This document shows positions 1 to 11,281 of a stretch of DNA of 64,000 nt, piece after piece (the first letter of the stretch is position 1; each line of letters begins with the position of its first letter). The DNA is from Poecilobothrus nobilitatus (lineage: Eukaryota; Arthropoda; Insecta; Diptera; Dolichopodidae): the NCBI GenBank assembly GCA_947095535.1, contig OX352773.1, positions 254,967,590 to 255,031,589 on the forward strand, given 5' to 3'. A program made the translations under genes and the position numbers. Under the pieces are notes generated by a model, which was not told the origin of the DNA, ran no database searches, and was given only the letters and a program-made list of their open reading frames with translations.

Positions 1-351
1 TTTTGGAAACTTCCGGACGAGCACAAGAGCAACGAGCATATCTCCAAAACCAACAAAAGTAGAACCTTTAAATTTAATAGAATGGTGTTCTGGCAAGTTT
101 TCTTTATGTTCCTGAGATGGATTCGATGAATTGGAGTGGCAATTCGGGTAGCTGACACAAACATCCCAAGGACTACCAATCTCCGAAAATAATTGAGATA
201 GAAACTTAAAATTTTATACAAGGGTGTCAAGCATATCCCAAGCGGATGCCTCTTTTACGTTCTTGAAATTCGAGTTGAATAAGACAGAAAAGGGAAGAAG
301 TTCAAGCAGCTGCCAAAAACACTTATGGATTGTTAATTTAATTCGAATTAT
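1..351 (-). pseudogene. partial coding-like fragment, unrecognised protein, one in-frame stop
   Basis: Read on the minus strand, one frame is open from 351 to 1 except for a single TAA at 214-216, and it runs off the left edge. The bounding upstream stop is a TGA at 352-354. The clean stretch after the internal stop (213 to 1) is 71 codons and includes SEIGSPWDVCVSYPNCHS and, near the edge, KFKGSTFVGFGDMLVALVL. The stretch before it includes NVKEASAWDMLDTLV. Base composition is clearly richer in G and C than the flanking DNA, and residue use is protein-like on both sides of the stop in the same frame. I do not recognise the family. It may be a decayed gene or transposon ORF, or a real exon of a gene lying to the left. 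An exon start near 189, after a pyrimidine-rich tract ending in AG, would exclude the stop. Splice sites are not proven. Confidence 0.42.
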
Positions 352-354
352 TCA

Positions 355-1496
355 GGTGTAGGGTATTAATAAGTCGGTTGCATCGACTTACTGTTACATT
401 TACTTGTTTTTTTTTTTAAATGTACTAGTAATCAAAAAATAACTTTTTCTTTATTTAAGTTCTATCAAACAAAATATAAAAGTACAGCGTCGGGAAAAAT
501 GTATTGAATGGAATACAAATACAGTAGATAGAATTGATATATTTCAATATCAATCATCAAAATATGTATAATTTTTAACTTTACATTAGTTTAAAAAAGT
601 TATTTGAAACTTTTTTTTTTTTACAATGGGATCACTGAGTGAATCTCCATACGAGTATAATCAAAATTGAATTGTTATTATTTGTATAGAAATTTTTAGA
701 TTCATTCAATGAACTTATATATTAATTGAACATATTTGTCAAACAAATCATATGCTAAGAAAATTTAAACTCAAAAATGTATAAATAATCAGATTTTCAT
801 ATTTGTAGTATAAAGTTATAAACTTAATTATTTGATCAAACACTGCTTCTCGTATGCAAGTTTGGACCGAACTCAAACATTATTAATATATTTTTTAAAT
901 TTTTTACAAAAGCTCGTTATTAGTTACACTTATTTTGAGGGTTTATAATTAATATTTCTCTGGGGATACTTAAATGACCCAAATAAGGCAAACTGTGTAT
1001 AAATATTACCTTGAGCTTAGACCAGTTCAAAGTTTTCTATATAAATATTGTCGTTTTAATTACACAAATGTGAGCTTAAGCTGTCTAATTCTATTTTAAT
1101 GGTACAGGTAGAGTCATAAAATGTCATTTAATATTTCATTGAATACAGAAATTATTTATTCATAGTTCGAGCACCCTTGGCACAAGTGGGATCATGAAAT
1201 TTTATTCTATTAATTCTATTACACAATGAGCACTTTTTTGATTATTTAATTGAATAACTTGTATACAAAACTGTATATATATATGAAATGATCAAGGTTT
1301 TGTAATACAGCCTAATAACGTTTAACAATCACAAGAAGTAATAATTGATGTGAAAATAACCTAAAAGGACAAGCGAATGTCTGCCTCAATCGAAGAACAT
1401 GTGTGATAACATTAAAATGCATTAAGCTAATATAATTAATATAGTTTTATAATTCATTAACTTGGTGAAAATTATATTTTTATTTTTTATTATTAT
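355..1496. other. AT-rich noncoding stretch, nothing assigned
   Basis: Only poly-T runs (for example near 402-416 and 609-621) and unstructured AT-rich sequence are seen. No ORF, RNA gene or repeat family recognised elsewhere in the window was found. Confidence 0.5.
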
Positions 1497-1504
1497 ATTA
1501 CAGC

Positions 1505-1697
1505 AGGGGCCTCGGTGGCCTAGTGGGTAAGAGCGTATAAAATACGCTGTAAACACCGAGGGAGTGTGGGTTCGAATCCCACACACGTCGTAAGAGTTAT
1601 TCCCCCTTGAGACATTTACAGCCACGCCTTAACAGGAAAGGCAGTGTATATTCCTGTCCACATTTATGTGGCAGAGAAATGCATTAAAAAAAAAATT
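1505..1697 (+). mobile_element. tRNA-derived SINE, near-complete copy 1
   Basis: The head is tRNA-like. It has an A box TGGCCTAGTGG, an anticodon-arm-like hairpin GCGTA-TAAAA-TACGC, and a B box GGTTCGAATCC inside a perfect T arm (GTGGG/CCCAC). A tRNA-unrelated body follows (a ...TTATTCCCCC... motif, then a CATTTATGTGGCAGAGAAATGCA motif) and a poly-A tail. The element is flanked by the 8-bp target duplication ATTACAGC at 1497-1504 and 1698-1705. SINEs are transcribed by RNA polymerase III from these internal boxes and move using a partner LINE's enzymes. This is one of the two best preserved copies here. It could be mistaken for a tRNA gene, but no acceptor stem closes it. Confidence 0.88.
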
Positions 1698-1705
1698 ATT
1701 ACAGC

Positions 1706-3119
1706 TATATATACTAAAGCTTGCCGGTGCCGGATAATATTTTTTTTAAACTCTTTTTTTTTTTTTTTAATTTTCAGCTCAAATTCTCTGGAATATGCTT
1801 AGATATAGACTATTAATTCTTATCATGAAATTTTTTACTTATTTCATCATTCTCCTCTCTGTGATATTATTAACTGATGCTACACCCCATTCCCATCTAC
1901 ATTATATATATATTATAAAACTTTGATAATAATATAATTTGAATGCCTTTAAAATCCTTTATAGCGCCTTTTCTTTATCCAAAAGATTATAATTTTCATT
2001 GAATAAAAGAAAAACTACTCACCACCAAAGAAAAAGGATAAAAAAAAAAAAAACAAAAACAAATTGCACTGATTTTGTTATTATTGTTATTGTATTATTT
2101 TCTATTCAAGATTTAATTATATAGTCAAGGACCTCTTGACGTTTTATTTTTTTCTTTTATTTTAACTTTCTTTTCTTTTTTGAATATTAACTTTGTTTTT
2201 TCTTAGTATCACATAGCAAATTATAGACAACGATTTTATCTTGTAATGTGGTTTGATTTTTTTTTATTTTTCTTTTGTTTGTGTTTGTTTATAAACATGA
2301 GAAAAGTTTAAAAACTAATTTTGTAAGCGTGATTGGTCAGTTTTCCTTGTAAAAGAAAAAAAATATATACTTTCTATTATGTTTTAAAGTAAATGATATT
2401 TGTTTAAAAAATTAATTCATGACAACTTAAAGATTAAGGAGAATATTATCGATCTATAAAAGAAAAATCGGTTATGTGCAAAATTTACTGATTACTGAGC
2501 AAAGTTTTAAGTGATACGTTCATAGCGGACATAAGAACCAATATATTAAATAATAACAAGTCAAATTTAAAAAATGAAATCTGAATGCTCAATTAGGTAT
2601 ATGAACTAAAATTATAAAGCAAAATAACCATTCATAATCTAGGATCAAAATTCTTGGGTTGGTAGATAAGAGCTGCAGATGTACACTTAGGATAATTTAG
2701 GCCCGTTGTGATACACTGGATCAGTATTTCTCCTAATTCATTGATAACTTCTTATAAAGCGCTATAAATTTATTAAGTCGACCTCCGATAAATCGAAAAG
2801 TTTAATCGGTTATACCAAAGTCCAATGTTATTCAAGGTCGATTATTCTAAAATTCTTAGAATAACCGACTTCAATCAAATGTTAGAATAAAGTTGAGGAA
2901 AACATATCACACCGGATGCAATGATTATGATTACACTATAGAATGAATGACATGAATACATGATTTACAAGATTACATGAATGACATGATTACACTATAG
3001 TTAAAGCTAATCAACAACTTGGTGAAAATAGTTATCTTTAGTCTCTTATTAACTCATAATTTTTTTTAATAACCTACTCTTAGTTATTTCAAATTAAGCA
3101 ACAAATTTAAAAATTTTCA
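1706..3119. other. AT-rich noncoding stretch
   Basis: Poly-A and poly-T tracts dominate. A short imperfect direct repeat (ATGAATGACATGATTACA-like) lies near 2930-3000. No gene or assigned repeat was seen. Confidence 0.45.
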
Positions 3120-3525
3120 AAAAAAAGGTTTTCATTTTACTCGTTGTAACTATAAATACTATGAGTGTTGGTTATGGGTTTTGGGAAAAAAAAATAGATT
3201 TCGCTGCAATTCATTTTCTGGACGTTTTTAAGGCTGTAGAATCCAAAAAAAAATTTATTTTGAAAATTCCGCGTCCGATAATGAAACTTGGTATAAAAGT
3301 TAGTGTTATGAATAGAACCTCCGCAAAAAACGTTGAGTTCAGAAACTGTAACTGTAGTTTTAATGTTGTAATAAAATATGATTTATTTTTAAAAAAATAC
3401 ATGGTCAGACAAAAAAAAGTTTCGAATTTCAATTTGTTATACGGGTTGGTCTTACTCTCCTGCATCAGTACACAAAATGTGAGATCTACAGGATCAGTGG
3501 GTCTAACTTAAAATATCCAAATACG
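3120..3525 (+). repeat. dispersed-repeat segment carrying a chance 116-codon ORF
   Basis: An ORF runs from 3161 to 3511 but looks repeat-derived. Its last part, CAGTGGGTCTAACTTAAAATATCC at 3495-3518 (shown only as a landmark), recurs with a few changes at 5638-5661, just beyond the long R1 copy. The minus strand is also open over much of the interval. The predicted protein has no signal peptide, domain or motif I recognise. I infer that the segment is the end of a dispersed element whose other end or partner lies past R1, rather than a gene. Confidence 0.4.
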
Positions 3526-3620
3526 AATATTATTTGATATGTATTATGTATATTCTAGAGCTAGTAATTGTTATACGATTTATATAAATGTTACTCTTGC
3601 GATATAGTTGATGCTAAAAC

Positions 3621-3762
3621 GTTGCATCATGAAAATATTGCTGTAAAATATTGCTGCAATATGAAAATGTTGCTGAACTTTGAGTCAATAAAAAAATTTT
3701 CCAAATGATGTCTACGTACCATAAATCATGAAAATGTTGTTGGAAAATGTTGCTGATGCAAC
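3621..3762. repeat. short repeat with GTTGCATCA inverted ends
   Basis: GTTGCATCA at 3621-3629 is matched inverted by TGATGCAAC at 3754-3762. The interior repeats ATGAAAATRTTGCTG-like words at least three times. A related word set (AAATGATGTC...CATGAAAATGTT) occurs both at about 3701-3737 and about 5602-5630, on the two sides of the R1 copy. This suggests R1 inserted into, or duplicated, this sequence. Confidence 0.4.
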
Positions 3763-3769
3763 ATAAAAC

Positions 3770-5600
3770 AAGGTAGAATGTAAACCAACGGTTTTTAAAA
3801 GCGCACATTTCCAAAACTCAATACAAATTGTTTAGAAGTGTGACTTACACAAAAATTTGAAAATTTCATGTAATAAGAAAAAATGTGAAAATAGGACATT
3901 TTTGAAATTTTGAGGGGCTATAAGTCCGGAATCCTATATAACTAAGAAAAGCCGTTAACACACGTAAAAATATATTATTGAAGCTTTAATTTTTATGTCT
4001 TGCCGAAGAAAAGTTTTTACAGGTGCCTAAGTTACAGGTGTCTAAAAATAGCAAATTTTCAATTTTTGAGGCGTAATAACTCTTAAAGAAGGGGCGTTAC
4101 CAAAAAATTTTCTGAGGAAACTTATACTAATTCTAAAAGTTCTTTCTTGTCTCAAAATTTCAGGTTCCTATCTAAAGGGGTGCCGGAGTTATGAAAAAAG
4201 AAATTTCATGCAAAATGTGGTTTTCACATAACGGTAAATTTAAATCGTAAATTACAAAATATTACATAATTTTGATATTGTTTTATATAGATAATAAAAT
4301 TTTCGATCTTCTACCGGTTTTAGATTGCAAAACTATTACGCAAAGCCCGAGATATATACATCTGAAAATAAAGCTTTTTTACAATTTTGAAGAGCTGCAG
4401 CTTTGGAACCCTTTACAACTAAAATAAACCTTTCACGCACGTAAAAATATATTATTGTAGCTTTCATTTTCATGTCTTGCCGAAGAAAAATTTTTACAGG
4501 TGCCTAAGTTACAGGTGTCTAAAAATAGCAAATTTTCAATTTTTGAGGCGTAATAACTCTTAAAGAGGGGGCGTTACCAAAAAATTTTCTGAGGAAACTT
4601 ATACTAATTCTAAAAGTTCTTTCTTGTCTCAAAATTTCAGGTTCCTATCTAAAGGGGTGCCGGAGTTATGAAAAAAGAAATTTCATGCAAAATGTGGTTT
4701 TCACATAACGGTAAATTTAAATCGTAAATTACATAATATTACATAATTTTGATATTGTTTCATATAGATAATAAAATTTTCGATCTTCTGCCGGTTTTAG
4801 ATTGCAAAACTATTACGCAAAGCCCGAGATATATACATCTGAAAATGGGGCTTTTTTACAATTTTGAAGAGCTGCAACTTTGGAACCCTTTACAATTAAA
4901 ATAAACCTTTCACACACGTAAAAATATATTATTGTAGCTTTAATTTTTACATCTTGCAAAAGTAAAATATGTGCAGGTTCCTAAGTTACAGGTGTTTAAA
5001 AATAGCAAATTTTCAATTTTTAAGCCCTAATAGCTCATAAACAGGGGGTGGTCCGAAAAAATTTTCTGAGGAAACTTATACTAATTCTAAAAGTTCTTTC
5101 TTGCCTCAAAATTTCAAGCTTGTATCAAGAAGCGTGCCGGAGTTATGAAAGTAGAAAAATCATGCAAAATTTGGTTTTCACATAACGGTAAATTTAAATA
5201 CTAAATTTAAAAAAATTGTATAATTTTGATATTAATTTACAAAGATAAAAGAAATACCTGTCGAATGACGTTTTCAGATTGAAAAAATCTTAAGCAGAAC
5301 ATAAGATATATGCATTTAAAAATAGGGCTTTTTCAAAGTTTGAGGGGGTGTAGCTCCGTAATGGGGGGGGCTACATGAAAAAGTTGTTCCACAAAATTAT
5401 TTTTTTTATAAGACCTACCTATGGTTAAAATTTTTTTTCTCTATCTTTAACGGTGTAGAAGTTTTGTAAACAGACGGACGGACGGACGGACGGACGGACG
5501 GACGGACGGACGGACGGACGGACGGACGGACGGACGGACAGAGTGAAACTAATAAGCACATTTTTTCAAAATTTTTTTGGAAATGTGCTAAAAAGTTAGT
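3770..5600 (+). mobile_element. R1 dispersed repeat, longest copy (three tandem modules, (GACG)n end)
   Basis: This noncoding element begins AAGGTAGAATGTAAACCAACG. It holds three tandem modules marked by CACGTAAAA at 3961, 4438 and 4915, an exact 477-bp spacing, and then a long (GACG)n tract. It ends in a hairpin-prone stretch finishing TTTTGGAAATGTGC. GCACATTTCCAAAA at 3803-3816 is the exact inverted match of 5575-5588. Modules 1 and 2 are almost identical to each other over at least 270 bp, whereas module 3 is more diverged. Seven other copies or fragments lie in this window. No ORF of note was seen. Short inverted ends suggest a non-autonomous DNA element, but the class is not established. 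Confidence 0.75.
5473..5538 (+). repeat. (GACG)n microsatellite
   Basis: About 16 uninterrupted GACG units lie at the 3' part of the longest R1 copy. Other R1 copies carry the same tract with few units (two at about 48833, with one interrupted unit near 29301), so it is an expandable part of the element. Confidence 0.95.
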
Positions 5601-5931
5601 AAATGATGTCGATGTAACATGAAAATGTTCTTAGTTTCAGTGGGTCCGCCTTAAAACATCCTTATTGATACACTTTTTAAACTTGAAAATTAGGTAGAGT
5701 AGTATGTAAGAATTGGAATGTATTAGTATGTAAGACTTTTTAAAAGCGGGACCAGTTTTCACCTTCACCCCCATAAGATATATGAAGAGGTATATTCCTA
5801 AAGCAAGTTACTGTAACTCCATGTAGGATTTTTTTTTTGTTTTAAAAGAAAATAGTATCTTGTATTTAATCTTGCATTTTTAATTTAATCAGTTACGAAA
5901 AATGGTGGTTTTTAAACATGTATTTGAATTG

Positions 5932-6156
5932 TAATTGAAATAACCGCTAACCTAGGTGTAGTCCAAAACTTATGGTAGGATTATTTAAAAGCCTTTTTAG
6001 TTCAAATAGCCTTATAAAAATAAAAATAAATTATTCATACTTAAATTTTTTTTAAAAACTTTACTTTTTAACTTATAAAAATATAAATAAAAAGGCTGTT
6101 AAATATACTACGAGTTTTTGGCTACCCTTAGGTTAGTAGCTTTTTTTTTCAATTAA
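5932..6156. mobile_element. MITE with long terminal inverted repeats
   Basis: The ends are TAATTGAAA (5932-5940) and TTTCAATTA (6148-6156). Inward, the left arm has CTAACCTAGGTGTAGTCCAAA then AAAGCCTTTTTA. The right arm read in reverse has CTAACCTAAGGGTAGCCAAAA then ACAGCCTTTTTA. The arms therefore match imperfectly over roughly 80 bp of a 225-bp element, with an AT-rich middle and no coding capacity. This is the architecture of a miniature inverted-repeat transposon mobilised by another element's transposase. The superfamily cannot be named. A TA target duplication is possible but not distinguishable. Confidence 0.7.
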
Positions 6157-8449
6157 TAGAATTTTACAGTGGAAAAGGCATAAGTTACACTTCTTATTTC
6201 TCGCATTGAAAGACTTTTAGTAGAAATATTACTCGTTTTATTTTTTTGAGCAAAGGTTTTTCTAGTTGTTGTTGTCATTAGTTGCTTTATTTCTTTGAAA
6301 CAGGTGCTAATTCCCACCAGGCATCTGGAAAACAAAATTAGTTGCCCAACATTAAGTTGCCCATTAAGATGATATAGCTGAGTGGCGTGAACTTTCAAAT
6401 AGAACAACGATTGTCAATAAGGCGAATAATTCTATTTTGCACTTTATCAAGATCCAGCCCAAATATGTGCGTTATACTTCATTTATTTTCGACCTAATCT
6501 ACGTTTAATAGACATTGTTATAGATGTTTTATAGACAGAAGAGCATATATGATACAATTATGTTTTTTCTAATTTATATCTGATATTAGATATGGAAAAG
6601 GTGTTTATTAAATCAAATTTTTTTTTTACCTTAACTTTATTTTCAATATAATAGAATTTTTCATATCAATCTAACTTAAATTAATGTACACACAATTTAA
6701 AATCATACGTATATGAATAGGTTTTAGGTATTAGGTATTAGATATTAGAAATGAAGAAGATAACACTTATACAAACTTAATCCTATTTCAAGGAAAAAAT
6801 TAAGTAAACTACTAGGAATACAAGTAAAGTCAACAAGAAAAATAAAGAATAAAAGCAAAAATAAAAAAAAAAATAAAAAAAAATGGCAATAGGATAAAAA
6901 AGGACGTGTAATAAAGATTTAAAAGAGTATCAAGACGAACAGTTTCTTTTAAAATAAAAAAACAAAAACTTTTTTAAGATTAAGGTTTATTTTTACTGGA
7001 TTATATTAGCAGAAATTTTTTTTTTTTTTTATATATATATTTCTTTTTTCTTTTATATAAATACATATATATATTTTCTTTGTTCGCTTATTTTATCTAA
7101 AAGTATATATATATATATTTATTATAATTCGTATATATCAAAGACAAAACCATTCATATGAAAATATCCTTAAATAATTCTATAAATATTCACTTCAATA
7201 TGAATTTTTTAAAAGAGTTTTTAAATATTTTTGTATTCTTTAAATAAAAATAAAAAATACAAAAAAAGGTTAAAAGGTAATATAATTTTACTCTTATTGT
7301 CTTATTATGCTTTGGATTTCAAATTATACTTTAAATTAGTCTATTTAATTAGTCTATATTATTTTTTCTTTTTATTAATTATTAGAATTTTGATTTTTTT
7401 TTAATTTCTAATAATATCTGATCTAATAATTTCTGATTAATGTCATTATTATGATACATATATTCATTCATATATATTAATATTTATAGATAATGTAATG
7501 TATATTTAAATTAAAGATATTTTTAAAGTATAAAATTTCTGTGGAATAGAATGTAGGAAAAATGTATTTGAATAGGACATACAATGAGAAAACTGGCAGA
7601 AAATATATCGAAAATGGCCGTATAGCAAAAATGGCCTTATAGTTATAAAATTAGCATATCCTAAGGAAAATTCCACTGGGATAACTGCAGATCGAGTTCC
7701 ACGGCAATATTTAGTGAAGGCTGGCTCTATCCTCACACTGTGTGTAGAAAAGATAACTATAAAATTTAAAAAAAACTTTTTCATAGCAATAATTTATATT
7801 TAAATAGTACTTAAATTTCTTTGAATGTTAGTTAATTCATTTAGACGTCTTATATTAACTCATTCTACCAAGTGTAAGTAAGTTCCACCAATTTGCAAGT
7901 GTAAATCCTATGGCAGATTACAAATCCTATGGCAGAATGGGTTCAACCATCAAAAATGGAAATAGAAATTGTGTTGTAATTCGATAGTTATATAAATAGC
8001 CAATTTCTAAGATTGTGCTTTATTTATTTCAAATTTTCTCCTTCTCTTTCTAGCTGTGTTTCTAACTTATTAATTAGTTGTATAACTTTTAAGATATTAT
8101 CAAATTATATTAAAACTTAAAAAAATCTTTAAGTCCCATTATCTCAAGAACCAAGGCAAATAGACTCCCCGCACCATACTGAACTGATTTTTTAGACTAC
8201 CCGCCCTATACTGATTTTTTATTCATTTTGGTTTCTCAAATATACCCAATAAGCAAATATTCAAGATAGAAAAGAATTCATCCTGTATTTTCGTAATACA
8301 ATCATTCAATTCTGTGTATAATGATAAAGTGCTGGCTGGTTTATCAATTTCTTTTTTTTTTAATTCATCAATTGTCATCAATTCTAATTTTCTGTCAATT
8401 TATTTCTATATAATTTTCTACATAGTAGATACTTATTTGTGATATACCT
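6157..8449. other. AT-rich noncoding stretch with one GC-richer patch
   Basis: The stretch is mostly poly-A/T and (AT)n (dense near 7021-7140). A patch at about 7560-7760 is richer in G and C, and the minus strand is open for 92 codons (7784 to 7506). The translation shows no motif I know and has no supporting splice sites, so I do not call it a gene. It could be a relic of an old gene or transposon. Confidence 0.4.
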
Positions 8450-8660
8450 TTTTTTACTTTAACTGAAGACATATTTACTTTAAGTGAATATTTTTTTATT
8501 TTACATTAACGTTTAACTTTAACTTTAAAACATTTTAACTTTAAGTGGAAATTTTTTTACTTTAAGTGAAGACATTTTTACTTTAGTGTAAATTTTTTAT
8601 TTAAAGTGAAGAAATTTTTACTTTAAATGAAGATTTTTTACTTTAAGTGTAAAAAGTAAA
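8450..8660 (+). repeat. minisatellite of TTTTTACTTTAAGTGAAGA-like units
   Basis: About eight imperfect units of roughly 20-29 bp are built on TACTTTAAGTGAA followed by a T run. Variants lack the G or have GTGTAAA. Units are easily recognised at 8450, 8475, 8540, 8560, 8580, 8610 and 8640. No coding potential was seen. Confidence 0.75.
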
Positions 8661-11281
8661 ACTTTTGCAATAACCATAATCAAAATAAGCATTTTAGTTT
8701 TTTGAAGAAAAAACATTTTTTAAATTTATGCATACATTCAAAATGAAAAGTTTAATAAAATGAAAAACCAAAAAAATTTGACTTCCGTCATATGAATAAA
8801 TACTGCTTTGTTTTTTAAAATCTAAAAAATAAATCTTATAAATCACGTCTTAAACTACTAATTTAGTTTTACTATAACGATTTTTACAAGATAGATTCAG
8901 CAAATAATCTTGATTGATATCGTTATAAATTTCGCGGAAAACTAAAATTAAGGATAACATAATTTTTTCTTAAAACTAAGAATAATATAATATTTAATAA
9001 TGTTCCTGGAATAATTTTTCACTGTTATATTTCTTAAACAAAAGAAGTAAAATGCTTTCTTTGATTAAAATTAAAAAATATTAATGGCAATATTTTACAT
9101 CTTATAAATTTTTTAATTTTTTTTTTTTTTTCCTTTATTATTGGAATGGTAATACACATTTTTTGTTCCATTATTAAGAAAACAAATGAAAATCACCTTT
9201 GTTTTTTATTCAATTTTTAAAATTATAAAAACTTTTATAGTGAAGTAATCAAAGTAATCAACCATTTCAAATTTCAAAGGTAATCAAAGCGTTGGTGCAA
9301 ATTTTCATTTAGTTGTGGGTTTTACCATTATAGGTATTTTTCATTTCAAAAAAAAAAAATAAATATAAAAAATATTATCTGCATTTTTATGTAGGTTTTA
9401 GTTGAAGATTAAAAAAAAAAAAAACATACACGGTTATAGAGTATAATTTTCTATATATAGAATTCAATCTAAAATTCTAAAATTGTTATAAAATATACAT
9501 AATATTAGATATACATTTTTGAATATAAATTTTAAATCAAAACTTCCTATTTATATTTTCATGATATTTAGAAATACAATTGAAAAGAATTGAAGACAGA
9601 AAAAAAAATATTCCTACACTTATTTTCATTTAAATGTACTTCTCATTTTTATATAATTTTTCATTTTTGTATGTTTACCATTAATTTCATATTATGTTTC
9701 ATCTTTTCTGACTAAATCACTAATGCTTGATTTACCTGTTTTATTTTTTGTATGCTTCGCTTTAATTTTCATCAAATTCCGTTTTTATACTTTTTTTTTT
9801 CCTTATAGTAAGTATATATAATTTAAAGAATCTTATTTACAGTTTTTCAGAAGGAATAACCATTTTTTGTAATGAAACCCTAAAACCAAAAATATTATTG
9901 TTAATATGGACATGTTCGTCTAGATCAACTTCTGTAAATATTCAGCATGTCTGATTTTATCTTCTGGCAATAATCTGAGTCTGAGAAGGTTCATAATATT
10001 TGAGCATTATTACAATACAAAAACAAATTGCATGCCACAACGGATAAAAAAAAAAAACAATAAAATCTAGAAGAAGATAGACAAGATAACTTATTTTTCG
10101 TAACTATAACTGGTAAATATTTTTTGATCTTTTCTTACTTTTTTAAAATGTCTTCTTGGTTGATAACTCTGTCGACCTAAGATAATTTTAAAACGACTGA
10201 ACAAGCATATCAAAAATGTTTTAAGTTAGTTCGTGTCAATTATTTTTATTGTTAATATTTTTTGTTAAGTTGCCATTTTTCTAAATGTCTTTTTGTTGAA
10301 TGGGAATTGTCCATTTCCCATTCATTCATTTGAATTTCTTTTTGGGAAATATCCATTGAACAGATGTCCAAATGTTGAAAGTTAATAAATAAAAGTTTCC
10401 AAGTGTACCGTACCAAATTTATTATTTTGATTTTATCAAAAATTTTAAATTATATATTTTATATAATATTTTAATTTTTAAAAATTGTATCTATTTATAT
10501 TGTTGAGAATTCTAAAACTCTTTAAGAAATTATTTTAAAATTTCAAAATTATTTCCAAAATTTGATTTAAAGGTTTTTTTCTTATTTCAATTAAAAAAAA
10601 TTAAAAAAAAAAAAAACTTCTATATAATTTTTCTATACCTAATTGAACAAAAACTATTATTCAATTTTCTGTAAAATAAATTAAATGAATTTTCAATCTT
10701 TAGAATTATTTCTCAATAAAATAAAGAAAAATCTATAGATTTAATTCGTTTTTATTTTAATTTCTGTTACAAAATTAGAATAGAAATACAGTTTTTTTTT
10801 TTTCAAAGAGACAAAAACAAAAAAAAACTTGTAGGTACTAACCAACTTTATTTTAATTTACCAACAAGCTGTTATAGCAGCACACACACATACACATACA
10901 ATCACACATTATATAAACATAGAAAACAAAAATATTTTGATTGAAAATTACTAAAGATATTGCAGCAAACTAAATTCCAACACTTCAAATAAACAACAAT
11001 AATACCTATATATACATAAACGTATATAAACTTATATGAACTATTACATATACATACTTATATAAACAGACATTTTCTATAAATAGGTAAATATACATAA
11101 ATATCTAAAATATTGAAATAAGTATTAAAATAAACTATAAATTTTTTGTACATACTTTAAAGTATAATTTCTTATAGACTAAAGAAAAGTTTAGAAAATG
11201 TCTGTTTTATAATTTTTTGAAAAATCAAAAGAAAATTTTGCAAAATACCTCACATGAATTTTTCTTAAATGGATAACTTAA
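8661..11281. other. AT-rich noncoding stretch
   Basis: Long A and T runs occur at several places (for example about 9117-9131 and 10600-10616), and there is a short CA-rich run near 10880-10910. No ORF, RNA gene or recognised repeat family was found. Confidence 0.45.

Noticed and set aside
1506..1590. A functional tRNA gene
   Set aside because: A and B boxes and a good T arm are present, but no acceptor stem pairs, the sequence recurs in six other places with a constant 3' body and poly-A tail, and the copy has target duplications. It is a SINE.
3161..3511. 116-codon plus-strand ORF as a gene
   Set aside because: Its end recurs beyond R1, the minus strand is also open, and it has no recognisable domain. 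It is more likely part of a dispersed repeat.
7680..7740. Ribosomal RNA fragment
   Set aside because: A few words looked rRNA-like at first sight, but no continuous match to a known rRNA region could be supported from memory.
7506..7784. 92-codon minus-strand ORF as a gene
   Set aside because: The composition is slightly coding-like but no motif, start context, splice site or homologous copy could be seen. It is left as unassigned.
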